From Mesostigma viride (taxonomy: Eukaryota; Streptophyta; Mesostigmatophyceae; Mesostigmatales; Mesostigmataceae), in the NCBI GenBank assembly GCA_009746045.1, contig RPFO01000138.1, positions 1,035,259 through 1,099,258 of the forward strand: DNA of 64,000 nucleotides, read 5' to 3'. This document shows positions 18,328-29,126 of this stretch, piece after piece. Numbering within the stretch: position 1 is the first letter of the stretch; each line of letters starts with the position of its first letter. The position numbers and the translations under genes were made by a program. Under the pieces are notes generated by a model. That model saw only the letters and a list, made by a program, of their open reading frames with translations. It searched no databases and was not told where the DNA came from.

Positions 18328-20690
18328 GTGGAGCCCCCAGGACTACGTCCAGCGGTGGAGTTAACTGGTTTGCCTGCTGTGCATGTCCGTCCTGTGAACA
18401 ACTTGTCTGCCTCTGATTCCACCACCCCATTGGGCCCTCCTATTCCCAGTCAACTCTTGAAGTTCCAGGCTAGGCTGTTGAACGTGCCAGTCCCTTTGGC
18501 TCAGCCTTTATGTCTCTTCATGATTGACTCAGGTGCAGGAAGTAACTACATTTCCACTTCCTTGGTGCAGGAGCTGCATCTACCAGTGCTCCCCCACCCT
18601 GTGCCTGTTAAGGTCCAATATTCTGATGGTAGGCAGAGTAACTCACCTGGCTACGTGCAACTGCTTTTTCAAGTGTGCTCACGTCAAACCTTGTCTGTCA
18701 CAGCAGATGTCATTCCACTCACTGCTGCTGATGTGATTCTGGGGATGCCATGGTTGGAGTCTGCTAATCCTGCCATCTTGTGGTCTGAGAAGGTGGTGCA
18801 GTTTCAGGATGGGTCAGTGTGGGACGCCACCACAGTGATTAAGGGGGGAGAAAGACCAGTCACAGAGTGCTGTTCTACTAATGAGGCTGTCAATGATGGG
18901 AGAGGGGTTGCAGGTGCCAAGGAGGACGTCAAGGTGCCTTCACTGGAAGAGAAACGTGCTGCATTACTTAAGCACGTATGGTCTGCCAATCACACCTTGT
19001 CTTACCTGGCTACTTACCCAGTGGAACACGTCTTTCTCTTACAGCTGGTTCCTAACTCACCCTCTGATGAGACTCATGGCCACACGGTGAATGCTGTGAA
19101 CCCAGTACCAGCTGTCACAGAGGAGGAGCAGAAGCTGCATGATGCCCTTTTGGACAGGTTTGCTGCCATTTTTGAGGACAAAATGCCACAGTACCCTCCT
19201 GAAGGGCCAATCACTCATGTCATCAAGCTTGTGGATGGTGCCAGGCCTCCCTTTGTTCCCATGTACAGGATGGGGCCAGCTGAGATGGCAGAGCTGAAGG
19301 TGATCTTGACAGGCCTGTTGGAAGCTGGACTCATTCTTCCTGCCAATAGTCCTTTCAGCTCTGGGTGTTTGCTTGTCCCCAAGCATGATGGTGGATGGCG
19401 GTTGTGCATTGATCTGAGAGGCCTGAACAAGGTCACAGTGAAGTCCAAGTATCCCTTGCCACGGATTGATGAGCTGCTAGAGAGGACAGCTGGATCATCT
19501 TACTTCACCAAGTTTGACCTTAGACACGCGTTCTGGCAGATCAGGATAGCTACTGAGGACATTCCAAAAACTGCATTCTCCACACCCTGGGGTCAGTTCC
19601 AGTGGACTGTGATGCCCATGGGGGCCTCCAACAGCCCAGCTACTATGCAGATGTTTGTGAATGCTATCTTTGGCCATCTGACAGGGAACTCTCTGCCTCA
19701 GATCTCCCCTGATCTCAGGAATCCCAGGTTCAAAGACATTGCCCACCTGTGTGACCCTGCAAGACCCGTGTTCAGGACCTGCGTGGTGGCCTACATGGAC
19801 GACATCCTGGTGCACTCAAAGACGTTCAAGGAGCATCTGGAGAACGTGGAGGAGGTCCTGAAGGTCATCCAGCACTACCACTTGTCTGTCAAGAGGTCTA
19901 AGGTGGAGTGGGGGCATGAAGTGGGGTTCCTAGGGTACAAGTTGAGTTCCTTGGGTATGACACCTGACAATGCTAAGATTGCTGCCATCCTTGAGTGGCC
20001 TGTGTTGCAGTCTGCACATGATGTCAAGTCCTTCCTGGGCATGGTGGGGTGGTACAGGCGTTTTATCCCTGACATGGCTGCCATCTCCACCCCCTTGCTT
20101 GAGTTAATCAAGAAGGATGTTCAGTTTGAGTGGACAGATAGGTGTCAGCAGGCCTTTGACCTGTTGAAGCAGAAGCTCACATCCACCCCTGTGCTAGTGG
20201 GTCCCAATCCAGATCTACCTTATCAGGTTAGGTCAGATGCCTCTCAAGGCGCCATAGGTGCTGTGCTGATGCAAGACCATGGCTATGGACCACAGCCAGT
20301 GGAGTACATGTCTAAAACCATGAGCTCAGCTGAACGTAACTACCCTGTACACGAGCAGGAGTTGCTGGGTTTAGTGGTAGCATGTCACAAGTGGGAGCAT
20401 CTGTTGAAGGGAGCTCAGTTTTCTGTGGCTAGCAGTGCTACAGATGGGCTAGGGCAAGAGTCTATCACCCTGATGACTGACCACAGGCCCTTGGTGCACG
20501 TGCTAGAACAGAGTAGGATGAGTAAGAGGATGGCTGGGTGGATGGAGTACCTAGGGGGATTCTATCCTTTCTCTGTGCAGTATGTCCCAGGATCACAGAA
20601 TGTGGTGCCAGACGCCCTCTCTAGAAGAAGGGATCTGATGGGACATTTCACGAGGATCTGGATATTTGTGCTGCCATGGTTTCTGTAGTA
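18328..20690 (+). CDS. Ty3/gypsy pol: protease, reverse transcriptase, RNase H region
   Basis: Order seen: aspartic protease (LFMIDSGAGSNYIS), reverse transcriptase (YPLPRIDELLERTAGSSYFT, TPWGQFQWTVMPMGASNSPA, VVAYMDDILVHS), and RNase H (VRSDASQGAIGAVLMQDHGY to MTDHRPLVHVLEQSRMSK). Typical of the Ty3/gypsy class. Fossil. Confidence 0.93.
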
Positions 20691-20957
20691 GAGTGTGGTG
20701 CTGTCACCAGGGCACAGGCAGCTAACCAGCAAACCTCCAAGCTGAGCCACCCCCTGTAGAGGCTAGCTTTAGTCACGAGATGCTCATTGACCAGGGCTCT
20801 GTCCCAGGGTCGACAGGCGTCCAGGGTGGGGTCAGTCACTGCAGAGCAGTCTTAGGGAGGGTCTGCTGGTAGCCAGCCCACTCACACAACACAACCAAGC
20901 ACAGAGAATCCTAGGAGGGGGAAGGGACGGCCCAGGAAGTGGATACTGGAGCCAGGG

Positions 20958-23215
20958 ATGCTGACCAAGTCTAGAGGATTGGCAGCTGAGATCAAGGGGA
21001 AGTCACGTACACCTGTGGCTGATGTTCTGTCATCCAAGCATCTAGTCACTAGTCACCTGCAGGAGGGTGAGGTGCTGCAGCTGCAGCCTTTAGGACCTGG
21101 CAAACAGCTAGTCCTGCCTAACCCTATGAGTATAGCCCTGCTGGACGTGATTAAGGCCTTCACTAAAACTGAGGACCTGGCCACTAAGGCCATTCAGGAA
21201 GGAAGCTTTGGTAACAGGCCTGTGGAGTACTGGGAGGGAGTCCTGTATGTCCACACCCAGGATGCAGATCATGTAGTGACCAGGAAGGTCTATGTGCCAG
21301 AAATGGCCATTCCCACTGTGTTGCATTGCTTCCATGACGACGTGACTGCGTGTCATCCTGGGTATGCTAAGCTTCTCCATGAAGTACAAGAGAGGTTTTG
21401 GTGGCCTGGCATGTTTCGTGATATCAAAGCCTATGTGGCTTCCTGTCCGCCATAAGCAGGACCCCCAGAAGCCCAAGGTGTACTGGAGGGGCGGGGACCT
21501 GATGATCAACCACAAGATGTGGACGCCCCCAGCGGGCTAGAATAGCAATAGCCCTAGCTTGTAACCATTGGCGTCACTGCCGCTAAGGCAGCCATGCCTA
21601 GCTGTGCCAACACACCTAGTCACGTGCCGCCAACGCACGGTACACAACCAGCCATAGCCTTAGCCTAGTCCTAGTACAGCCATGCTACGCCCTGGCTATG
21701 TTCAGATTACTTGCCCACGCTCCTTGCTATGATATGCTCACATGGGTCTTATTGCACCCACAGTTTGCCGGATCGTTAGCCTGTCCTTTTCGCTAGCCGC
21801 GCCCGATTGCAGCTGTGGCATGCCTTTGGCATGAAGGAGACTGGGGGTCTCTGCCCTTTCTCCTGTAGTGCACACACAGGGATTAAAAGCACTTCGGTGC
21901 TCCGTGACTCCCCAACGGGAGCACGAGTTTAATTAATTAATTAATTAATGTGGCTTCCTGTGACTCATGCCAAAGGAATAAGGTTAGGACTCAGGCAGTG
22001 CCTATCTTTCCTATGGCCATGCCTATTCCCCTTCGACCCTGGATCAGTGTGACCATGGACTTCATTTGTGGCTTGCCTGTTTCTGATGCTGGCAATGACA
22101 GGATACTGGTGGTGATGGACAGGCTGTCTAGAATGTGCCACCTCATCCCCTGCAATGCCCATCTCACAGCTGCCCAGTGTGTAGAGTTGTTCATGAAGGA
22201 GGTGTACAGACTGCATGGCATGCCACGTGTAATCATCACTGACCAGGATCCCTTGTGGATGTCTGGGTTTTGGAAGTCCTTCTTTGACATCCTGGACACT
22301 AAGTTGGCCTTTGGAGTAGCATACAGGTGTGCCAGCACGGGGGCTGTGGAGAGGCTGAACCGTATTGTAAGGGAATGCCAGAAGCACTATTGTACCCATG
22401 ATAACAAGGAATGGGACAAGAAACTTCCCTTCATAGAGTTTGCCATCAACAACTCACCCCTGGCTCCTCACCAAATGTCTCCATTTGTCATTTGCCATGG
22501 CCAGTGCCCCTTGACTCCATTTGACCTGGAGTTACCCAGTGACAGGGATGCTGAAGGCCCCTTCAGAAGACGCCTAACCTCTATCCACCAGCTGATAGCA
22601 TCCTTCCAGGAAGCTCACAGTATGGTTGCTGCTCAGATGTTGCATGCACAGGACAAGTATTTAAACAATGCTTGGCAACAGATGTTGGCTACACACACCT
22701 TTGTGGCTCCTGGTGACCTGGTGCTCTTGGAGGCTAATCGTGTGCTACCTGAAAAGGAGCAATGCAGGAAACTGCAACCCTTGTGGTTGGGACCTTACCC
22801 TGTCCTGGACACCTTCCACTATGGGACTGTAGTTCAAGTCCAGGTGCCTTCTCACTGGAGGCTTAAGACTAATGTGTTTCACCTGGCCCAGCTCAAACTG
22901 TATAAACGCAACACCTTGCAGGGACGCCTTTCTGCTCCCTTACCATTTGAGCTGGATACTGAGGGGGAGAGGATATATGAAGTGGAGCAGCTGGTGGCTC
23001 ACAGAGTCAAAGGAAAGGGTAGGACCAAGCAGCTGCAGTTTAAGGTGCACTGGAAAGGAGAGTTAGAGTCTACTGCCACATGGCTGTGGTTGTCTGACTT
23101 GACTCACTGCCATGAGGTGGTCCAGGAGTATTGCCAAACGAAGGGGCTCACTCTTCCTTCTTGGTATACTGAGTTGGTGAAAACCACTGCTCCCCTTCCT
23201 ATATCCCAGGACTAA
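20958..23215 (+). CDS. Ty3/gypsy pol: integrase and chromodomain region, split by an insertion
   Basis: The N-terminal integrase zinc-binding part (LHCFHDDVTACHPGYAKLL, QERFWWPGMF) lies left of the nested insertion. The catalytic core (SVTMDFICGLPVSDAGNDRI, VIITDQDPLW) and a C-terminal chromodomain-like part (YEVEQLVAHRVKGKGRTKQL, QFKVHWKG) lie right of it. The chromodomain assigns it to the chromoviruses. Fossil. Confidence 0.9.
21447..21947 (+). mobile_element. ORF1-tail LINE insertion inside the Ty3/gypsy element
   Basis: A 501-bp insertion flanked by the exact 14-bp duplication ATGTGGCTTCCTGT (21433-21446 and 21948-21961). It begins with the last ~27 codons of an ORF1-like gene (KPKVYWRGGDLMINHKMW, compare KPVYWKGATIYVGHKPW in the 9,852 gene) up to TAG at about 21540. 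A 370-bp 3' UTR follows, then the stem-loop GTGCTCC...GGGAGCAC and a (TTAA)n tail. As at 9633-10941, ORF1 leads straight to the tail without ORF2. Confidence 0.9.
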
Positions 23216-23250
23216 CGAATGGTTTCTTCGTGCATGCTGTGTGGTCCCAG

Positions 23251-24396
23251 ATGGAGGAGGAGTTCACGTACCCCAACTTGGGCCTGGGCGCCACCACGGA
23301 GGAAGGGGTCACGGGTATGCATCCAGAGACCCCCAACCCCATGAGTTATGTGGAATCCCTGTTTGACAGTATTGTCAGGCGTGACCTTAGGAGGGGTCAG
23401 CAGATGGATACCATTAACAAGCTCTTGCATTCAGTGATCTCCAAGCAGGATAAGCTACAGGAGCTTCTTCAGGGGTTGTCCTTGTCCCAGCCCCAGATGG
23501 GGAGTGGTGTTAACATAGCTCTCAGCTCCAGCAGCACTCCCATCATTCAGATTCCTCGTCATGTGGTACCTGTCAAGAATGTGGTGGCCTATGTGGATCA
23601 CAGGAAGTGCACGGGACCTTGTGAGCATTGTGAGACGCTGGCCAAGGCAGTGGCTGCCCTTAACAGGGAGGAGGGGGAAGTGAGCCCTGAGGGTTATGTG
23701 GAGGAGGTCTTGTCTCAGTTGCACACCAGCCTGTATGAGATTGGCTCTCCTTTTGTGGGCCACCTGTTGCACAGGATGTTTGCCTTGACTCCAGGACCTG
23801 AGATTGACATGAGACCTGCAGAGGGGCAGGATATGTTGACCACCTTGCCTGAGGCTTTGAAAGGAGCCTTCATGCAGTTCCAGCCAGTGAGCATGGGTGA
23901 GGCCTCCTACATGGAGTTGTTGGAGTTTTCAGCTCAGCAGGGAGACTTTGACTTGGCTCCTTCTTCTTCCAGCTCGGTCAAGGGGTGCTTCCCTTTGGAG
24001 ACATCCAACCTTTTCTGCAGCCCAGGGTTGCCTAAGTACACCATGGAGCTCAAGGTTCGTCTGACCCCATTGAGGGTGTTGGTGCCTTTGATAGGTGCTA
24101 AGTGGTCCGTGGTCAAGACCTTTCTCCAGTTCTGGTGGGCGTACAGGTCATGGGTGAGCAGGCACAAGACGTCTTCTACTTGGGTGATGGATCCTGAGAG
24201 CCAGTCTGTGGTGCTTCTCTCCTACCCAGGGACATGCCTGCGTTATGTTGCCCAGATGGCAGCAGGGGCTGCAGAGACGTGCATGGTGCTGCAGGTCAGC
24301 AGGAACTGGCCAGACTTGGTTCACATGGTGGAGCAGTTTCCCTTGTTTGGGACCAAGGGCAAGGATGGTGTGAATGGGGATTGGTATAGCCTGTGA
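23251..24396 (+). CDS. Extra ORF downstream of pol in the Ty3/gypsy element, unknown
   Basis: A 381-residue frame between integrase and the 3' LTR, on the pol strand. It is mostly non-repetitive, with a Cys cluster (KCTGPCEHCETLAKAVAALN), a glutamine/serine patch and a C-terminal half with hydrophobic helices (TFLQFWWAYRSWVSRHK). No signal peptide or clear membrane anchor was seen, so an envelope gene is not supported. The family is not recognised. It could be a captured or lineage-specific accessory gene. Fossil element. Confidence 0.6.
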   Translation: MEEEFTYPNLGLGATTEEGVTGMHPETPNPMSYVESLFDSIVRRDLRRGQQMDTINKLLHSVISKQDKLQELLQGLSLSQPQMGSGVNIALSSSSTPIIQIPRHVVPVKNVVAYVDHRKCTGPCEHCETLAKAVAALNREEGEVSPEGYVEEVLSQLHTSLYEIGSPFVGHLLHRMFALTPGPEIDMRPAEGQDMLTTLPEALKGAFMQFQPVSMGEASYMELLEFSAQQGDFDLAPSSSSSVKGCFPLETSNLFCSPGLPKYTMELKVRLTPLRVLVPLIGAKWSVVKTFLQFWWAYRSWVSRHKTSSTWVMDPESQSVVLLSYPGTCLRYVAQMAAGAAETCMVLQVSRNWPDLVHMVEQFPLFGTKGKDGVNGDWYSL

Positions 24397-24795
24397 AGAA
24401 CAGAGCTGTGCAGGAACTTAGAGGATGGGGAAGGATGGGGGAAGAGCATGGAAGGTGCTTTGGATTGTGGTGTGAGGGGGGGATTCCAGGATGGATGATG
24501 GGGGGGGGGGGCTCCAGTCCAGTTCTGATGTTCCAGTCCAGAGTTCCAGGTTCCAGGATGCTGAATGGAAGACCTTGTATTATGAGATGTGTTTATCTGG
24601 CTTTATAGTAGATAAGGTAGTGACTTGTTTGCTGTAGAGACCTGTGACTAGATGTTTATGAGATAGGAGGCCCTGTTTCCAGGGATGTAAAAACCCATCT
24701 GCTTTTCCCAAGAGATGGTGGATTTCTGTTCAATGTTCCTCTGCCTTCAAGAGTTGGCTATTGGACCTGGGAGGTCCAGTTTTGAGGGGGAGATA
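24397..24795 (+). other. Ty3/gypsy 3' non-coding region and purine tract
   Basis: No ORF of note. It ends in GAGGGGGAGATA directly before the 3' LTR, which fits a polypurine primer tract. Confidence 0.6.
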
Positions 24796-25574
24796 TGTAA
24801 CAAGCAAAAATGACTTTGTTGTTACATCCTTTGTTTTGTGAATGTTTGGCTTTTATTCGAGGACTTTTGGATCAGTATTGAGAAAGTTATGAGGTTTCTA
24901 AGACGACGGTACTTGGAGCTGATACTTTGTCAGCCAACTGATAGGAACCCTCATTGGTCGTGGCCTGATCCACGTAGGGTTGTAGTTTGTTGGCTGATAC
25001 TACTGATAGGAGCCCTCATTGGTCGTGGCCTGATCCACGTGGGGTTGTAGTTTGTTAGTTGGTACTATTGAGTCTTAAATGCTCCTTTGGGACTTCAGTG
25101 CTCACGACAGATTTAGGATCTCATGGAAAGATTCTGCCAGGCTGTGTGTGGTGTTGTTCTGTTTTGTGTGACTAGGATGGATACGAAGATCTTGTATAGG
25201 ATTCCATGGTTCTGATTGGTTCTCTTCAGGCTAAGGTTGGAGCAAGTTCGACAAGCACGTCGATATCAAGGACGTGGGGTCGCCATTGTTGCTACGTTGG
25301 TTTTGATTCACCATGGTATAATAAAGCTTGTCTTTGTTGTCCATTCATAAGAGCCCCTTGGCTATAGACGTCCTTCAGTTCCACAGAGGTCGTCTATACA
25401 CGAGCTTGTCTTTGTGTCTACAAGGGGTTGTGATTCCCTAAATCACGTGCTGTGGAATTTCCATCTCAACGTTGCTCGGATACTTGAAGTTCTGCGACTC
25501 AGGAAAGCAACCCAGGTAAAAGATCTTTCATATTGGACTGTGGATGATGCTGATGATCATTTTTAGTCGTTACA
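24796..25574 (+). repeat. 3' LTR of the Ty3/gypsy element
   Basis: 779 bp, nearly identical to 15571-16349; two differences were noticed, in the stretch after the TATAATAAAG motif. Followed by the target duplication GCGTG. Confidence 0.95.
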
Positions 25575-25745
25575 GCGTGACACTTGAGAACTCTCAAGTG
25601 CATGAAGACAGGACACTTTTGCATTGTATGTGGATGCAGAAATGATGCAGTTGACACACATGTTCATTGGAAATAAAGAAATATAAGTGTGACAAGCACA
25701 CAACAAGTTACATCAATCCATCATTACATTATATTAGGAATATAA

Positions 25746-28095
25746 TCAATCCCACTCCTCATCAGTGTATGCAGCACTGTCAGAGTCCGCATAATTTACT
25801 ACCACACGTTGCCTCTCACTTCTCCTTTGTGTGGGAATGCATGCCTCACCGTTGCTGCTCAGCGACAAATCACTAGCAATGTCATCAGGGCTTGATGCGC
25901 TGCCACTAGCCGCTGCCATGGACTTGCCAGAAATGCTCTTGCCACGCGAGCGCTTTGGTGCAGCGGCTGTGTGAGTTTCTACCAATGTGTCCGCAGTGCG
26001 CTTGCCACGTGAGCGGCTTGGTGCAGTGGTTGCTTGTGGTTCTACCAATGTGCCAACAGTGCGCTTGCCACGTGAGCGACTTGGTGCAGTGGTTGCTTGT
26101 GGCTCTACCAATGTGCCAACAGTGCGCTTGCCACGTGAGCGATTAGGTGCAGTGGTTGCTTGTGGCTCCGCAGCCATGCGTGCAGTGGTTGCTTGTGGAT
26201 CTATGGGTGCAGTGCGATTACCTTGTGAACGACCTCGTGTTGTCATGTCTCTTCGCTTAACACACAGTGTCACCTTGCGCTGCAGGTTCATATCAGCATA
26301 CACGTCTGTGGTTCTCAGCTGAGCACCTGCAGCACGGGATAATACATGCTGGGCTGCACTATACACGTTTCCTTTACCATTTGCCACGGCAATTTACAGT
26401 GCACGATGGCTATCTCAGGTGCATACTCTGGATCAACTACAAAACCAACTGAACATACACTCCCGGGAAGGACTAAAGCATCCTGCTTGGGCGCTCGCTC
26501 CCCTAAAGGTATAAGCGTCAATCCCTCTAAAGGGAGCTCTTTCACTGAACCGACATCAAACAGAGCGACCTTTAAAAGAACTTGCCTACTCCATCCTTCC
26601 GTCGGGGCACGGAGGAAACTATGCAGAATGTGTGTGATGCGGCCATACCTAACCCCCTCTTTACCATAAACCATTACTCCTGAGTTGCGATGGCGAACAG
26701 TTTGTCGAAGGTCGGCGACTGCAGTTCGGTAATTGCTGTCATTGATGTGGATTGCCTTGTGAGTCATGCTCGTCACAAGCAGGCTCCATGCCACACACCG
26801 CCGCCGTAATCATCGTGGGGAGGCGTGGCTCCTGGTTTTGCGCGATCCACTGCTTCAACCACGCCAGGTTGCCAACGTGAACGAGCCGACGCCTGCAAGT
26901 GACAAAGGCGAATAACGTACATCACATTGCAAAATCAATTAAACATACAATTAAACATAGTTGTCCCACTTCATACAATTATCAACATAGTGAAAAAAAG
27001 CATCTTCATCATTGCATGCACAACCAGATATTGCGTGTAGACAAGGACATAAGAATGTCACTGTGAAATCTAGAAAATCAACCACATTAAGCACGAGTAA
27101 GCAAATCAGAAGAATGCAGGAAACATATGATAATCCTATGTACATGCGTTGCAAGATTACACCCTCCTTTCGGCTGAACTGAATTAAAATTACCAATGCG
27201 AGGGTGTACAAATGTAGCATTGGTTTCTACAAGAAACTCACCAGAATTCAATTCCATATCCGGGCTCGTATGTTGCATGCTGAAGTGCAAATTCCAGCAT
27301 CAGTTGTAAGGCCTCAAGCTGCTCGACCTCAGAGAGAGTATATGCTTGTTGACGAAAGCGCTTGCTCGGCAGAATACACTTGGACGGATCAGTTTCCAGA
27401 ATGTCCCACACAGACGGGAAGCCTTGACCCTGAAAAAAAAAACACATGAACCAAATAGAAAAAAAAGAACGTAAGTACATGTTTTGCATACACTTAACCT
27501 GCTAGAAACACTCGCTGAAACATGGGAAATGTGCATGCAGCCAAGCAAACACGAAGTTTGTTTAAAAAACTTACCCACACAGTCTGGCGCGTGAAGTAGC
27601 TCAGGATGTTTAATGCCTCGAAGTCCATGAAGAAGTTTCCCATGGAGCATTCCACGTTCTTGTTTGACAATGGCCCAGAAGTAATCACCGCCATCTGGCG
27701 CTCACCCCATGTCATGCTCCTGCCATCAGGCAGGCCAGCATACCGGATCTGTTCCGCCAAGTGAGATGCAGCATGGACTGATCTTGACATTTCTGACGCT
27801 GGCATAACACACTCTAATGCTACCACCGCACGCACCATCATTTCGCCCACTTCGACTAACTGCGATTGAGTGAGACACCTTGCTGAAAATACAGCATTAA
27901 AGGCCACAGACAGCTGGACAAATGCCGCGCGGGCATCCGGATGCAAACGATTGCGCAACACGACCGGCAACAACAGACACATGTACTTGTTCTTGTCACT
28001 TGTTTTCATCGTCTCATCGCTTTTCCCGTCAGCGGCTAGTCCGTGGTACCGCCCAGGCACATAGTCTGGGAGGCGGTCGAACGCCTTTTCCACCT
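25746..28095 (-). pseudogene. CACTA-2 tnp2 transposase, exons 4-6
   Basis: The downstream half of the gene whose first exons are at 34993-36915; a copia element sits in intron 3. Exon 4 (27575-28095) matches the DUF4218-like block: DYVPGRYHGLAADGKSDETM and LPASEMSRSVHA-type wording (here MPASEMSRSVHAASHLAEQI). Exon 5 (27242-27429) reads VWDILETDPSKCILPSKRF. Exon 6 (from 26892) is DUF4216-like: RITHILHSFLRAPTEGWSRQ, VLLKVALFDVGSV, PGSVCSVGFVVDPEYAPEI. A C-terminal tail of (RSRGKRTVGTLVEPQATTAP)n repeats ends in RRSERQRVVVNY and an acidic end at 25746. Exon 6 holds at least two frame changes. Exon edges match those of the other two tnp2 copies. Confidence 0.82.
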
Positions 28096-28329
28096 CTGCA
28101 TTCAACAGAAACATGGTATGATACACAGATGTAAACGATCACATTGACAATTTGATTAGAAAATTATGTCAGAGGCGAATTCTCAGAGTGGCCAAACACT
28201 GTCAGCCCAAATGCTCCGGCAAATCCTGACACTAACCCCATAAATAGTTATTGAAAAAATGAAAGGAAGTCTTACAAGCAACATGTTTACCCTAACAAGG
28301 GCACTTGGTTTGATGTGGTACACAGAAAT

Positions 28330-29107
28330 TGTTGGGGATCATATACCCACCTGCCCACACTATATTCCAGCCTGACTTTATTCTTCTTTGTTTTACTTCA
28401 CAAGGGCTGAGAATTTGATAGATTTGATAAGTTAGATGAATTGCTCTCAATGAGCTGATCAATGTTCATGTGCCATAGTCCTATATTTGGCCATAGATCT
28501 CTTGTACCTGAGTTGGTCTAGTAGCATCACTTCCATGCTTGACAAGTGGTGTACTTCTTTGGTAGACAAGTGTCCATTCCATGAGCTGACATGTGTTGGA
28601 AGCTCATAGTGACAAGTGTTGCATTCCATTGACTGACAATTGGATAGACTCATTGGATTACACTTGTCATTCCAAGTAGAAACCATGTGTCACTTTATTA
28701 AGCATTAGATGTGGCACATTGTTCAGAGGACATTTGGTAATCAACTGTCATGCCAGCTCATTAGAACCTTTCTAGAATGACCTTGGAATGTTCTAGGAAT
28801 ATGCCAGGAATATTCCTGGAATATACTGAGAATATGCTGGGAATATGCTTAGATGTTTCTACAAGCTTCTATGATGACATCAGCATCTGATGTCATCCTT
28901 CCTAGCTAGAAAGGTATAAAAAGAAACTGGCTCCTAAGGCCAGGTACCTCTTTTCCTAACCTCTCAGCCTAAGAAATAAAACTCTTTTTCTGGTCTCTCT
29001 TCCATTGTCTTCAAGCTCAGTCTTTCATCACCTGCAAGGTGCAAGGGTAACAAGGCCAAGCACAAGGCATTGTGTAAAACCCATTAGTTTCCTCTACCTT
29101 TCCAACA
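28330..29107 (+). repeat. 5' LTR of the Ty1/copia element
   Basis: 778 bp, TGTTGGGGATC...CTTTCCAACA, with TATAAAAAG and AATAAAAC near the end and short AGGAATATGCC-type internal repeats. Confidence 0.96.
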
Positions 29108-29126
29108 TGGTATCGGAGGAATCTTC

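Larger units (their letters stand above)
15571..25574 (+). mobile_element. Ty3/gypsy chromovirus, recent, broken
   Basis: A fossil LTR element of 10.0 kb with 779-bp LTRs and a perfect 5-bp target duplication GCGTG. Order: LTR, primer site TGGTATCGGAGG, gag, protease, reverse transcriptase, RNase H, integrase with a C-terminal chromodomain, an extra ORF, a purine-rich tract, LTR. By eye the two LTRs differ at only about two positions, so the insertion is recent. It carries one nested LINE-type insertion (21447-21947) and looks broken in a few further places. It lies in the left subterminal region of CACTA-2. Confidence 0.95.

Noticed and set aside
23251-24396. Calling the extra chromovirus ORF an envelope gene
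   Set aside because: No signal peptide, membrane anchor or glycoprotein-like cysteine pattern was seen; position alone is not enough.
25955-26322. Cys/Leu-rich plus-strand repeat frames opposite the tnp2 C-terminus
   Set aside because: They mirror the RSRGKRT repeats of the minus-strand transposase tail.
28459-28686. A 75-codon minus-strand frame repeated at 34183-34410
   Set aside because: It is the same stretch of the two copia LTRs read backwards; no coding evidence.
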